This document shows positions 1 through 12,392 of a DNA stretch of 64,000 bases, one piece after another; position 1 is the stretch's first letter, and each line of letters begins with the position of its first letter. The stretch lies in NCBI GenBank assembly GCA_033065855.1, contig JAVXUO010002323.1:72501-136500 (forward strand). The letters are read 5' to 3'. The notes under the pieces are model-generated. The model saw only the letters and a program-made list of their open reading frames with translations. It ran no database searches and was not told the origin of the DNA. The stretch is from Escallonia rubra (lineage: Eukaryota; Streptophyta; Magnoliopsida; Escalloniales; Escalloniaceae). The translations under genes and the position numbers were made by a program.

Positions 1-1154
1 GTACTCGATTGCAATAAGCTTTATAAAATTACATAAAAAACTTTTATTTTGGAGGTTATAGATTTTCTCAAATATACTACGAACTAAATTAGCTTAATTG
101 TATCATGTTTTTTATGTGATGAACCCTTATATATCTATCGAGTTTTAGAATCATCATAGTTAGTTTTTAAATTATTTAAAGTTAACTAAATCTAAAAGCA
201 ACAACGCTATCAAAATTTAAATAAATCATTAGATAAGTTTTTTTGCTCTAACCCTCGCATGTCATCTAATATTTCGATATTCACATCATTTTTTTCCTTC
301 TAAGCCTCATAATGTTAGTTTTGATTCTCAGATGCATGAATTTTGATGCTAATATTAGAACGAAATTTTAAGGTTACAATAGTCAAAATTAAGTCATAAG
401 AAGTTAGGCTATTGATTATGTTAAGTTTCAAAATAGTTAGAATTGATTTTGAATTTAATAATAAGGACCCTATCCATATTTAGGCAACATTAGTTAACAT
501 TTTTGTTCTAAATATCATAAATTATATATATATTTTTTGAAGCTAAGAAGTTTTATATTCATATTACGGAACGGTTTTTAATGATATAATTGAAAAAAAT
601 TAGGTCCTTTAATATATCATTGTTTATTAGGTAGAGTTTTAGAGTGGTTTGAAAATTAATTTCCAAAACATATACTCCACTTAGTATAGAATCGAAATAA
701 GGATCCCACTACTGACCTTTTAGCGGCCATTTATATTCAGTATCCGGTGTTTGTTATACTTTCGCATTGAAAAAACACGTGGTTATGTGTCGTACAAAGA
801 AGTTAGGATTGAATTTTATTTCGTTTTGTTACTTTGCCTCTTGTCCTAGACTAGACTAGACTAGATACTCCTGTAGATAAATGTAGACAACAAATAAGCC
901 CTTAATGGTGTAAAATAAATAATCAGTTTGCCGTACATGGAAGAACCAAAGGAGGAGGAGGAGGAGGAGGAGGCGGTGTACGGTGTAGTATTGCATTTGT
1001 AGGATACCTACCACTTGTTACTTTATACATCATCATCATCATCACTTTCATTAAAGGCCAAAAAACTTGTAATTATTGCATCAGCAGAAAGAGAAAGAGA
1101 AAGATAAAATAAAATAAAATAATAAAAAAGGTGAGTGAGTGAGTGAAGAATGAG

Positions 1155-1198
<44 letters not shown>

Positions 1199-1500
1199 TG
1201 GGGAGGGGGAGATGTCATGCGGTTGTGGTACCCCGGAGAGGAAGAAGAGAACAAAGCTTTATATGAATGCTGTATGTATGAATGAGAGTGTCATTTTCCA
1301 TGACTCACCACCCATTTCTCATTTTCTTCACACACCCAAAACCAAAAGGACGAGCAGAGAAAATTCAGAAAAAAAGGTGAGGCGAGAAGCGTACTTGCCT
1401 TGGTTAGCCAAGCGGCCCAAAAATACCCCACGACCATCCATCCATCCATCCACCCAGCCTTCCTCTTTCTCTCTCACCCACTACCAACACACACTTCCTT
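1..1500. promoter_or_regulatory. 5' flank and probable promoter region of SKIP35, AT-rich with microsatellites
   Basis: I see no coding region here. The first 900 bases are featureless AT-rich DNA. A GGA/GAG triplet run lies near 951-975, a (TA)n run at about 1157-1187 passes directly into (GA)n at 1187-1199, and pyrimidine-rich DNA follows to about 1500. The TA/GA tract and the CT-rich stretch sit where a core promoter and start of transcription for the gene at 2294 would be expected. No start site can be fixed from sequence alone. The open frame across the TA repeat is a repeat artefact. Confidence 0.4.
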
Positions 1501-2293
1501 CCCCCCACTAAAATTATCAGGTTCGCTCCTCCCTCTCTCTTAAATTATTCTAGTTCCCATTTTTGCATTTATTTCTTCTTTGTTTTGTTCGTCCCTCTGC
1601 TTATTTATTGAGGCAGGTTTTTGTACGTGCTCGCTCCCATCAGTTTTTCATTTGGTTTTTTTCTTTCTTTCCCTTCTGTATGTGTTTGTTGATGATGATT
1701 TTCTGGGTATAAATGTCTTAGGGCTCGCGGTGAATTGGTTCCTGTGGATTCGATTTCTGGTGGGTTTTTAGGGTTCCCTCCCACAGGATGAGGATGATGA
1801 AGCTCTTGGTCTGAAAGACGGACGTGTCTGCCCCTTTTCTTTTTGAGGGATCATTCACAGTTTCATGGGTAAAATCTGGGTCTTCTGATGTTTTCATTGG
1901 TGGGCTTTTGATGTCCTTCCAAGTGATTCCTTTAGATCGTTTGGGGGTTTGAGACAATTTTGTTTTTTGTTTTGCTTTTCAGTTATTTGGCAAAATTTTG
2001 GGGGTTGATCTCTGATTCTCTCGTGTTCGGATTTTCACCTTTATCTTGTTCGGCTGTTGTAAAATAAAAGGGAGGGAGGGGCGCAAAAAAGTTGTGTTTT
2101 TGCTAATTTGGGAGAGGAGGTGGTTTCTTTTTTCTTCTTCTTTTGGAATTGAGATACAAAGGAGTGAATTGAGTTTGTCTGTAAAATAAGCTAGGTGGGG
2201 TTTTTTGTCCCAGTAGTATGTATTAGGCTTTTGATTTAAAGAAGTGAGCTTCTTTGCCCATTTTTGATTTGGGAGGACAGTAGGTGGGGCAAA

Positions 2294-5200
2294 ATGGATG
2301 TTAAGAAAGACTCCTTGGTGGGGAGCGACGTTGGACTCCATCTGAGGAACGAGACTATTCCTGAAGAGCCTCGATGTGCTGAAATGGAAACCGAGGAGAA
2401 TGCAAGTGGGTCTCCGAAGAATGAGGCTGTAGATTTTGCATCGGAAAATGGTGAGGGAAGCAATGGCAACGTGGTGTTTTCGAGGGAAGAGCCCCTTGTG
2501 AGTAAAGACCAGATAATGTCGGAAGGCGGTTGTAGTTGCGGAAGTGAAAAGAAACTCAAATCCGAATTGCTCGCTGCGGATTGCGAACTTGGCAGAGATG
2601 AGAGGGTTGCACATGAGAAGAAACTAAGTAGACAAGACAGAATCGAGTTGGGGCGATTGTTTCAGGGTGCTGTGAGTTCCCACGATTGTGAGCTTGCAGA
2701 GAGCCTGATCGTCTTGGCTGACCCGCAAACTCTTAATGATGCCTTGTGCATTTCTTTGGATTCAATCTGGTTTCTGAGCACCCAGCAGGAGCTATACGGG
2801 ATAACTGGATTAATTAAGAAGATCATCACGAATGGTGCTTATGACTTCACGAGAGCCGCTCTTAGGACTTCCTTCCTTGCTTCCTGCGTCTCTGCTTGCC
2901 AGAGCCGAACAATGAGCCTGGCGGACACTGTGAATGTGATGGCACAAAGGTAAAACTGTATATAAATTTCTGTTGGGATGCCACTTTTTCCTTTTGCTAG
3001 GAGATAATTTCTCTTCTACACCCAGGTCTCTATGTTTTGTTAAAGTAATCACTATAAAGAATAGAGTGCCTATCATGTTAGATTTTATGGTCATGTGACA
3101 TCTCTTTTGCCTGCATAGGGAAGTTAATATTGCTGGGAGAACATTCTTGAGTACACCTAATCTATCATTACGGAAGCCTGATTAAGTTCATTTCTAGTAG
3201 CCGCATTATAACAGTGGGGTTTTGCAATGAGTCTAGCTTGTAGGATGCGCTTTTATGAACTTTCATCCATGAAGAAATTCTTCGCTACAATATTGTATCC
3301 TTAAACTGCACGAACCCAGGTTTGCCAAAACTAGAAATGAAGAAAAGGGGTTAGGGTCTTAAAAGAGAGTACAAAGGGGGAGTTGATTTGATTCATTGGA
3401 ATTCGCAAACATGCTGGGGACAAACTTGGCAATTCAATAGGTCCCTTAAGGATGGAGGCAGATCACAAACACATCATCGTTTGACTTTATAAAGCATAGT
3501 AGATAATAGTTATTAGTTTCATTTCCATTTCCTAACCCACTTGGTGGGAAACAAACACTGTTGTGAGATTGCATGAGCGTACTTTTCAGATTTCTACTTC
3601 TCTATCCTAGTGTAAAACGGCGATTAAAGTGACATTGAGTTCTCAGAAAATAGGCAACAATTATTTTAAGCAACTGTGTAAAAAAGAAGTAATTGAAGAG
3701 TTCATGCTCATAATTTGTGTACTCTCTCGCATGACACATATCTACCTTATTGGAGCATCTTATAACGTGTTAACATGAACCAAATAGTTAGCTATAATAA
3801 TCTCTGCTTGTGTGCAGTCAGTAGACTTCAGGCGTGCAAGACTAACTCAAAATGATGTAGACTGTAGGATGAAACGTTAGCTGTACTTTTTTTAAGCTTT
3901 ATCCCATTTCTTTATTCTTCTGTGGTTGAAGGCAGACAACACTATCATTAAATGATCTTGAGGTTGAAATCATAGTGGGTTTCTTCATTATATCGTCATT
4001 CTATGTTCATGGTGTTTAATGTGATTGGGTAAACTTAGAATGATGTCTAAGTGTCAGTTCGTCTACCATTACTTGTTAGCAGGTTGCATGAGCGTCTTCA
4101 GGAATGCAATGGGGATGAGGTTTTGAAGGCTGAAGCTGGTGCCAAGGTTCAAAAATTTACCGAATGGGCTCTGAAATGCATTGGCTTCCATTCTCGTTGC
4201 CAGGGGAATGCTGATAGAGTGAATCATAACTCAGCTGTTCAGATCCAGTTACAGTTGTCTGCATTCAAGACATTTTTAGAACTTGCTGGAAACAACCTTA
4301 CAGGAAAAGACTTCACGGAGGCCTTTGATGCAGCTTGCTTTCCCCTTACTCTCTTCTCTAGTTCATTTGATGCTGGTTGGGCATCAGGAATATCAGCAAC
4401 TGCAATTCAAGGATTGCTGGGATTGTTGGTAGAAGGGGGTGCAGACAATGTCAATCAGTGTTTTCTCGAAGCCTCGCGATTTGGGAGCACAGAGCTTGTT
4501 CGCATCTTGTTACAGGTAATATTGATATCCAGCCGTTTAAAGTTGTACTTTCTTATTATATATGCTTGTGGCTTGGTGCCAAAAAGGAGGAGGAAAGAAA
4601 GAGAACGTGGTGTTTAAGCTGTTTCAAATTTTGCTCATGCAAGAAATTTTGGACCTTGTTGCTATTATTATTAGAGAGCAGCTATTTCCACCACCTCATA
4701 TATTTATCCATCCCCATCCTAGGTAAATACATGTAGTGAGGCATTGTTTGGACAAAACTACCCTTATTTGTCAGCAAACCCTTCGTTTTTTGTCTTCCCC
4801 CCCTGACCCATTGCTCTACTTGAGTGGTACTCAAAGTGACATGACAATATACTCTGACGACATTACTGATTAAGCTATATGCCTATGCTGTTTATTAGTA
4901 TGGATGATGGGGATGAATTGAGATCTGAAAATAAATTACAGTGTCGCAATCTGTTGCACAATCAATTATTACTTGAATCAAAAGGCCGAAGTTCACCATC
5001 TTAAAACCCTCTTCCCCAGAAAACCCTAAATGTCCATTTTTAGTCGCTTGTTAATCTTCACATGGAATGCCAGATTTTACAATTGTCTACAGAAGATGCA
5101 AATGGTTATCGTGATTTCATTGATCAGGAATTATGAAATTTTCTGAAGTACCATTCAAAGAAACCCCCCAATGCAAAACAGAGAGGTTGAAACTAGATGC

Positions 5201-6486
5201 TCAAATATATGGTCAATTTTTATGTATTTTCTAGAGAAAAATGCATTTGGAACCATACATGGTCGTTGCTGATTAAGTCAGTCAAACTACTTTGGTTAGT
5301 ATTAAAGACTCTGTGTTCTGTACTTTTAATGCATTTTTGATGAGTAATTGTCCTCCTTTGCCTCATGTCGTTGATTAAGGTGTGGTTGCTCGTCCACTTG
5401 GACACAATCTTGTGATAAATGAACGTTAGTTCACGTTGTCAATGAAACCAGAGTTAAAAATTAATTGCACAGGCTTTATGCGTTTTTGAAATGTGCATTT
5501 TTTGATAAGTAGTATGCGTTCGAACTATTACAGTATATATATGACGTGCTTCCTAGTTGTTGAAAATTAGATTCATTTATCATAGTTGCAGTAGAAATAT
5601 GCCTTTGAAATTTTCAGTTTCTTAGTTAGTCTGACATTCACTGCTTGTTTGTTCTGCAATATGGGGTGTTTTTTCTTAGATTGCTCAAAGGAATAGTTTG
5701 GACGTCGACGTTGACCTGGCCTTGGGCTTTGCTTCGCACTATGGAAAGATTGGCACTATGGAATGCCTAGTGGAAGAGGGTAATGCAATGGCTTTTTTGG
5801 GTCCTTTGATGAGAGCAGCTGAGAGGGGTTGCATGCAGGTTGTCCAGTGGTTTGTCAAAAGAGGCTGCCGAGACATGGAACTCTGTCTTGCCCTCACAGC
5901 TGCCACTTCCAGTAGTCAGGTTGAGATTGCTGCCTATCTCCTCCCTCATGTCCCACAACATGTCCTTGCAGCTCTCAGTATAGAAATTCTCAAGGCTGCT
6001 GGTGAAAGAAGTGGGGGTTCTCTTGGCGGTGTAGCATTTCTTCTTCGTTCAAACTTCCTAGGTGATCCTGTTGCTACCTATGCTGTGGCAGACAGCATAT
6101 CCAGATCTGATGATGAGGCTGTTGCTCCTGACCTTAGGGCTTTTCTTCGAGAACAGTGGTCAGAGGCAGCTTACTTGGACGGGTTGGGGCAAGGCCAAGA
6201 ACATTACTTGAACATGATGAGAATTTTGAAGTGGGGCGAATCTCCAATTTGCTTGAGAGATCTCCCAGCCCCGTTGAGGGTGGCTATAGCCTACCTGCCA
6301 CTGTACAGGGAGAGTGTAAAGGCAGGTGGGTGTTTGTTATCACAGCGGCTTAGGGGGCAACTTGTGGAAGCGGCAAGAAGACTGGGAGGAGTCACATTGG
6401 AAGAGGCAAGCCAGGGAAGAGAGCTCCTGGCTGTTTTGGAACATCATATTCCTCCATTTTTGCTCTATGCGCCAAGTGTTGCTTAG
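2294..6486 (+). CDS. SKIP35: SKIP35, ankyrin-repeat SKP1-interacting protein (3 exons)
   Basis: Three coding exons, 2294-2949, 4083-4515 and 5680-6486, join in frame across GT-AG introns to give 631 residues, close to the Arabidopsis protein. The start is the ATG at 2294; the frame extends upstream only through non-ATG codons. The acidic, Ser/Glu-rich N-terminus contains the conserved stretches VVFSREEPLVSK and GCSCGSEKK, then KLSRQDRIELGRLFQGAVSSHD and SLDSIWFLSTQQELYGITGLI. Exon 2 contains LHERLQECNGDEVLKAEAG, and exon 3 carries the ankyrin-like part (ALGFASHYGKIGTMECLVEEG). The family was found as partners of SKP1/ASK proteins, which suggests an SCF ubiquitin-ligase link; its substrate is not known to me. 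A 5'UTR intron is possible (donor near 1704, acceptor ending near 1980) but unproven. No lesions are seen, so the gene looks intact. Confidence 0.95.
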
Positions 6487-7590
6487 CAAGATAATGTTTT
6501 CCAAATATTCGGATTCCTCTCTCCCCATCACTCTACCTCTCCCATGTCATGCACAATAAGAACACAATAGCCGGGTTTAAAGCTCCCAATGTTTGTCAAT
6601 CTTCCTCCTGTCAAAGGGGTAGCGAGTATTTTTAGGCTTTGCACTGCACTTTTTGCCATGCGTATTCTGTTTTCATGGATGTGCATGTTATGTGAAACAC
6701 AGAGAAACCACATTGAAAAGGGTGGAAATCTGATGGGTATGTGTATTTGGTTAATGTCTATATGTCTAAGGTTAATAGCACTTGATGCATCTTCCTTATG
6801 AATGTAACTACCTACCTGCCTGAAAGGCTGGAACTTTTCAGTTGGTTCTCTGTAGTAGGCCTGCTTAGGATATGCTTACATCCTGTGACAAGTGTTGGGA
6901 GCTCAGCTTGAAGTACTAGATGCATGAATTCATGTGGACTTGTCTGAACCTTTTAGTTGGTGATACTTGGTCCACATTTGTAGCCAACTATTCCAAACTG
7001 ACATCATTAGGTAACAGCCGCTGCTGTTTGTCCCTCTTCAAATGGCTACTTGAGCTAATACTGAATGAGTCAATGTCTGGAATTAGACTTTTTTCCTCGC
7101 ACTAAACTTGTTTTCTGGTGCATGATTTCTGTTTTCTAGTGTCAGTTGTATTTGGGAGAACTCATTATACCAGAACGCTATGTTATGAATGTCCACGTTC
7201 TCATTTGTCACCAAGAAGTGTACCGTAGAGGATGCATTATATTTTTGAGCAATAAATAAAGTGTGGACAAGCATACGAGGCGGAGAAATAGACAGTCTCA
7301 AGAAAACGATGTGCATATAGTATTTGAGCGAACTTCTATTTATAAACAAAGTACTTAAATCTCACCTCTGTTAGTGGTCTAATGCCGTAAAATGCATTTT
7401 ATTGGTCCAACCAGGGAAATGCAACAAGATCATGACACGAGACAATTGTCTGCGGAAATGTGGCCAACCGTAATGCCTGCCGATCCGCTTGACTTATGCC
7501 TCGTGGTTCATAAGCCAACCGAGTAAAATGGCATTTGATCCCTCGTCAGTTGCTGAAAGCATAAGACCTTTCCTTATTGGAGTGAACAAA
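6487..7590. other. 3' flank of SKIP35, no further gene seen
   Basis: This stretch directly follows the SKIP35 stop codon. The first few hundred bases are probably 3'UTR, with several AATAAA-like signals including one near 7250. I find no coding region or clear repeat before the LINE remnant begins near 7592. Confidence 0.4.
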
Positions 7591-7591
7591 A

Positions 7592-9560
7592 TTGCCCCTC
7601 ACCCAACTTGGTCTTCTTTCGTCTTTGCCCTACGCCATGATTGCAAAATCCCCACTGTTTTGTGTCATACAAAATGGAAAAGGAAAAATTGTACTGGGCT
7701 CTCTTGCAAGTTGGAATAAGACTACATTGGGAAATATCCTGGCAGAACTTGAAAATGTAGGTCTCAAACTCGAAGAAACTTTGGTTCTTACCCGGGTCGT
7801 AGAAATTTTCATCCAACCCCGTGTATAGTGATAATTAATAGTCGCCAAATGTTTATGATGATTTTTCTTTTAACACTTTTAGAGACAATTATTAGCAGCA
7901 CTTTTTTAGCGTCACTAAATAAAAGCCAATAGAAACAATTGATTGTCGCTATATAGGGGATATGAGAAAATTCCTCCAACCGGTAGCAGCCAAATTTTTT
8001 CCTTCAAACTCCTGTCTGCTCAATTTGACATTCCTGATCCCAAACCTCAAGTGAAACATTGTGCTCTGACCACCCATCTAGAGTGGCTCCTGGACCTGGA
8101 CTGTGAAGAACTCTTCTGGACTCAGAAAATGCAACCCAAATGGTGGGTGCGAGAAGGAGACAGAAACACACAGTCGCTCCATTCTTCCACACTCTCATTC
8201 ATAGAGCTAAAAACCGGGTAGGCAGCATCTTCGATAGTTCACAAATTTGGGCTACCGCGAGACTCCTATAATTGAATATTTTTCAGAACCACTACGACAC
8301 TGTCTGTATGTCAAGAAAACGCCTCTACTCCTGATGTGTTAAGTGATGCATCCTCCCTTGTAAATTCCCTTACTGCTGCTCATATCATATCTTCCCAGGA
8401 TGTAAATTTCTTAAATACTTGGGTTCTCTGGAAAGAAGCCGAACAAGTTAAGTTCTGTCCGTCATGACACCTCCTGAATTCCTGGTCCTGATGGTATTTC
8501 CCTAGTTGCATACCAGACTTATCCTACGCTCTGGTCACACGTTATCGGAAGCAATTTTTCCTGCATCACTTTGGTTTCGAGATCTCCTCAACCCGAATAT
8601 CCCTATGATTTAAAACCAATAACTTTGTGCGACACTGTTTCCAAATCCAAACTTATAAAATGGTCCTGGCTAACAAGCTGAAGCATATTTTGCCCTCTCT
8701 GGTCTCTTCCTTTCAAAGCGCTTCTCTGGAAAATCATGCAATTTCAGACTATATCCTCATTGCTCAAGAGCTCACTAACATCTTCCGCACAAAAAAGATC
8801 TGGGCTCACAGCACTGGCAACTCTTAAAATTGATTCCTTGCCTTCTAGATCAGGATAAATATGCACTGATCACCACTTTCACGTGCAGAATTCTGAAGCT
8901 TTGGCACATATTTGGGGACCTCTCTTGACATTGGCGCTAACTGCAAGGAATTCTTTCAATCTCTGACTGTACGAGTGGAGAACCATTATGCAGGCCGGAA
9001 AGGCTTATTGCTTAATTAAGCATTAACATACGACCCTCACTCATCTAGCTACGGTCTTTCTGTTAACTTGTATATCATATGCAATCTTTCCCTTTCCCTA
9101 TAAATGTCTGCGATAAACTCAATACAATTCTTAGTAGGTTTTGGTGGTCAGGTTACTCTTCTTCTATTTGCTGTCCTACTAAAAAGGAAGGGGGTGGGGG
9201 TGGGGGGATGTTAGATTATTGAACCTAGCAAGCACTGTTGGCCAAAGCTAGTTGGAAAATCATGAAATTTTCAAACTCCCTTAACTGCTCGGGTTTTCAA
9301 AGCAAAAGTACTGCAAATCTCGTCCGGTTTTCACAGTCGATTACTAAAAGAATCTGCTCTTGGGCCTGGAAAGGCATTTAAAGCGGGTGATTCTTCCATG
9401 CTTAGAGGCCTAATGCGGGAAGTGGGAGATGGCAAGTCCATCAAAATTTGGAAATGACAAATGGATCTTCCTTTGAGGAACATTCACCCATTGCTTTCAA
9501 GTTTCAAACCTCTTTCAACTCCCTTTTGTAAGGTGGTAAATCTTAGTATTTAGCATGGCC
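7592..9560 (+). pseudogene. Degenerate LINE (non-LTR retrotransposon) ORF2 remnant
   Basis: Pieces of plant LINE ORF2 occur in order on the plus strand in shifting frames. At 7592-7828 is the linker after the endonuclease (WNKTTLGNILAELENV). Near 8120-8220 is a WWVREGDRNT motif followed in another frame by FFHTLIHRAKNRVGSI. Near 8600-8820 is the reverse-transcriptase entry region (MVLANKLKHILPSLVSSFQS, then a degraded DYILIAQEL). Near 9100-9470 is the late ORF2 region (RFWWSG, ALLAKASWKIMK, REVGDGKSIKIW). The polymerase palm with its YADD motif is absent, so an internal deletion is likely. Many stops and frameshifts show an old, dead copy. Ends are not resolved. Confidence 0.8.
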
Positions 9561-10812
9561 TCGGGAACTTTGATATTCTTTAACCAAATTTTCCTATATC
9601 CCTTATTGACTCAATCAAAGGGATTCATATCTCGGTATCTGAATATGTCGATAAAGTAGTGTGCACCCCGGATGATAATGTCCATTTTTCTGTATCCTCA
9701 TCTTACAATAGTTTTCGCTCTAAAAAATGTGGCATGTACGTACCAAACACTAGCATATTACATAATGGTTATCCGTACAATGTCCAGAAAAGTTTCTGAT
9801 AGCTCAATCTTCCTTATAAAATAAACGTCTTTCTTTTCTCATGTAATTACTCCTTAGATGTAGCCCCCTCAAATCTTATCTAAACTCTAGAGGCATTCCC
9901 CTAACCTTCCTTCTTGGCTAACATAAACATCAGCCTCAACTTCGGTACCGACTTGTCACATAATTTTTCTTTCCTTATGGCGGAAGAAAAGGCATCATTT
10001 GCAAATTGCAATTAGCTCCACCTCCAAAACTCTTCTGCGTTGTGCACTGGCCGAGGACTGACACTAATTAAGTCCACAGCAGTCTCCAGCTTTCAAACTC
10101 AAGCAACTTTATAGCTGCACAGTACACCCTCGGCTGTCGCACTGTTCTTGGGTTGTGTATTACAGAAACAAGACTCTTTTTGGTTTACACTCAGTATCAC
10201 AAATGGTACACATTTTGAACAAATAAATTGGAAGAGCATTTCGAGGCCTGCTGCTGCTCCCAACATACTGCTAATCTTATTGGACTTTTCACTGGTTACA
10301 CGCATGCGTCATTCTATAGCTACGTTTGCTATACGATCTCCGAGACTGGGCAAGTTAAGCCAATACACTCGGCAGGCGGCAGCCCCTAACATCACCTGAT
10401 GCCAGTTTCCTGCTCTTGGGACCGGCGACTTCGGTTCTTTCGTTTTTTTTGGCTGTCATGTAATTATTATTATCCGTATCATCTCTAAAATTATGCTCCT
10501 GGAAACTTTAATATGGTTGTAACTACTATCTATCCTCTCCTTTGGCTTACTCGGACGATAGTAACTTGATTACTCATGTAACTGAGGACGCACCCACCCA
10601 TGCAATGATCTACACTTCTACCATGACACCACCACCACACCACCATCAAACAGCCCGCGTAAAACAATGAATCTCTCGAATGCAACCATAAAAGATACTA
10701 GAATTATCAACGCGTCTACGCAAGGATAAGATATCACCCTTAATCCAAGCATATCATACGGGATACCAATTCTTGCTTTATACCTCCACATTCTGTACAA
10801 TCTAGAGTTCTT
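9561..10812. other. Intergenic, unassigned
   Basis: I find nothing I can assign. The left part may be further decayed LINE 3' sequence. A 60-codon minus-strand frame at 10618-10800 is hydrophobic, but it has no family I recognise and no splice or start context. Confidence 0.3.
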
Positions 10813-11498
10813 AGAGGCCGTTTGGAATTGATTATGAAAAACAGATTTCAGCTTAAATCTGAATCAGTTTTCAAAATCAGATTTAATCTACTTTAAACAA
10901 AATTAGTTTGTTGTTTGGCAAAATTAGCTGTGAACTAGTTTAAAGTTACAAAAAGTGTTCGGATAGAAAGTTATTAAATCAGTTTTGATATGACAAAATG
11001 ACCACAAATGACAGTACATAAATAAAGTTTCTTATATCTATTTAGTGAAATAATGTTTACATAACTTTCAATTGAAAATAACTACAATATATGAAAAAAT
11101 TATTGAAGAAATTATTTTCAACCATCTACAAAAGTTGTTACTTCTTATTTTGAATTAAAAATACTAACGATCTCGCATTATTACTTATAATACGATAACT
11201 TCCCAAAATTATAAATAAAGTCTATCTAAAAAGTCACACCCAATAATTAGTTAAAAGGGTATGAAATGTCTTTTTGTGAAAAACTTGGGGATATGATGGT
11301 AAATTAAAAGGTCAAACCAGATTATGAAAAAAGTGATTATTTCATAATCCTCACTTTTCAGGATTATAGATTTAATCAATTTTTAACTTTTTTAGCCAGA
11401 TTAAATCTCATAATCTCGTTTGCCAAATACTCACACACCTGATTTCATCTTGATTAAATTAGGTTTGACAATCCCAAAATCAACCCCAAACACCCTCT
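10813..11498. mobile_element. Putative hAT-like MITE
   Basis: The left end AGAGGCCGTTTGG at 10813 and the right end CCAAACACCCTCT near 11486-11498 are imperfect inverted repeats. The interior is AT-rich and non-coding, with internal partial inverted repeats (AAATCTGAATCAGTTTTC on the left, TTTAATCAATTTTTAAC on the right). This structure is typical of short non-autonomous DNA transposons. No clear target-site duplication was found, so the exact ends are uncertain. Confidence 0.4.
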
Positions 11499-12017
11499 TA
11501 TTCAGCGTGTCAAACACTTCTAACCTTCGTTTGCAAAGGAAGGCTCCGTTTAAGGGCATTCCTCCTCCTTACCTTATTGGAATCAAAGGTACTGCAATTG
11601 GACGTAGAGCCCCTTTTGAGGCCACCTTAACGTAGTGGACAACTATGATATTCGATGCTGGTTATTGCAGTCTGTAATTAGGCTTTCTCAGTACTGCCAC
11701 TTGAACAACGTTTTTTCGTACGATGCTTGTAGACATGGCGTAGTTGCAGCCAAACCATTAAACAAAATGATTGTACCAAACCAGTGCTACTCCGCCTCAC
11801 GGTACATGACTACAAGGGACAAGGAATTTGTGCACAGGCATACAACACACAGGTTAGATCTCAATTCCAAAAACTAGTTGATGATGGTTAGTTTATTGGC
11901 GGGCGTAATTCAAGTATAAGAAATTAAAGAACTGTTCTTGGCTGTACTTTTTGGACATCCAGAGTATAAGCGAAGCGAAAATTTGTATGGTGCCTGAGAT
12001 GCAAATTAAAGCACCAT

Positions 12018-12392
12018 TTACACGTACGTCTGAGCCATGTCGCGAACGTTAGAGGGCATGAAGGCCAGGATCATAAGCACGCCCAGAATGCAGATCGGAA
12101 GGAGCAACAGCATGGACGGCGGGGGCGGCAGAGGCGGTAGTATCAGCGGCAGGATGAGCAACGACGCAGTGAGACATACGAGTAAAAGCAACGATTCCAA
12201 GCTGAAATAGCTCGCAGGCCAAATTTTTTTACCGTGGCCTTGCGAAAATGACCGGCGGTACTCTATCGTCCTTCCTTCGACAAAACCAGTGCTGCCCTTT
12301 CTCGGAAATGCAGTAGTGTTCGTCATTGTGTTCATGTTCATGATGCTTCTCAAGTAGATCAAACCTTGTGCTTCGTGAAGGTCAATGCTCAT
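12018..12392 (-). CDS. ARL: ARGOS-LIKE / organ size related (OSR) small membrane protein
   Basis: This intronless coding region encodes 124 residues with the family's signature block at about residues 60-118: a hydrophobic segment (LLLLVCLTASLLILPLIL), the invariant LPPLPPPP turn at 85-92, and a second hydrophobic segment ending in LAFMPSNVRD. ARGOS, ARL and OSR proteins are small, mostly ER-associated membrane proteins that raise organ size by extending cell proliferation or expansion under auxin, brassinosteroid or ethylene control; that function is family knowledge, not visible here. The basic N-terminal half is variable, as usual. The ATG at 12392 is preceded directly by an in-frame TAA. 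A 5'UTR intron is predicted, with donor after 13271 and acceptor before 12444. No lesion is seen. Confidence 0.92.
   Translation of the reverse strand: MSIDLHEAQGLIYLRSIMNMNTMTNTTAFPRKGSTGFVEGRTIEYRRSFSQGHGKKIWPASYFSLESLLLLVCLTASLLILPLILPPLPPPPSMLLLLPICILGVLMILAFMPSNVRDMAQTYV

Noticed and set aside
1143-1511. 122-codon frame over the TA/GA repeat upstream of SKIP35
   Set aside because: Begins in a microsatellite giving a Tyr-Ile run; no family, no splice context, and it overlaps the likely promoter.
1979-2614. 211-codon minus-strand frame over SKIP35 exon 1
   Set aside because: Antisense shadow of the well-supported SKIP35 exon and leader.
10618-10800. 60-codon hydrophobic minus-strand frame
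   Set aside because: Could suggest a membrane protein, but it is isolated, short and unsupported.
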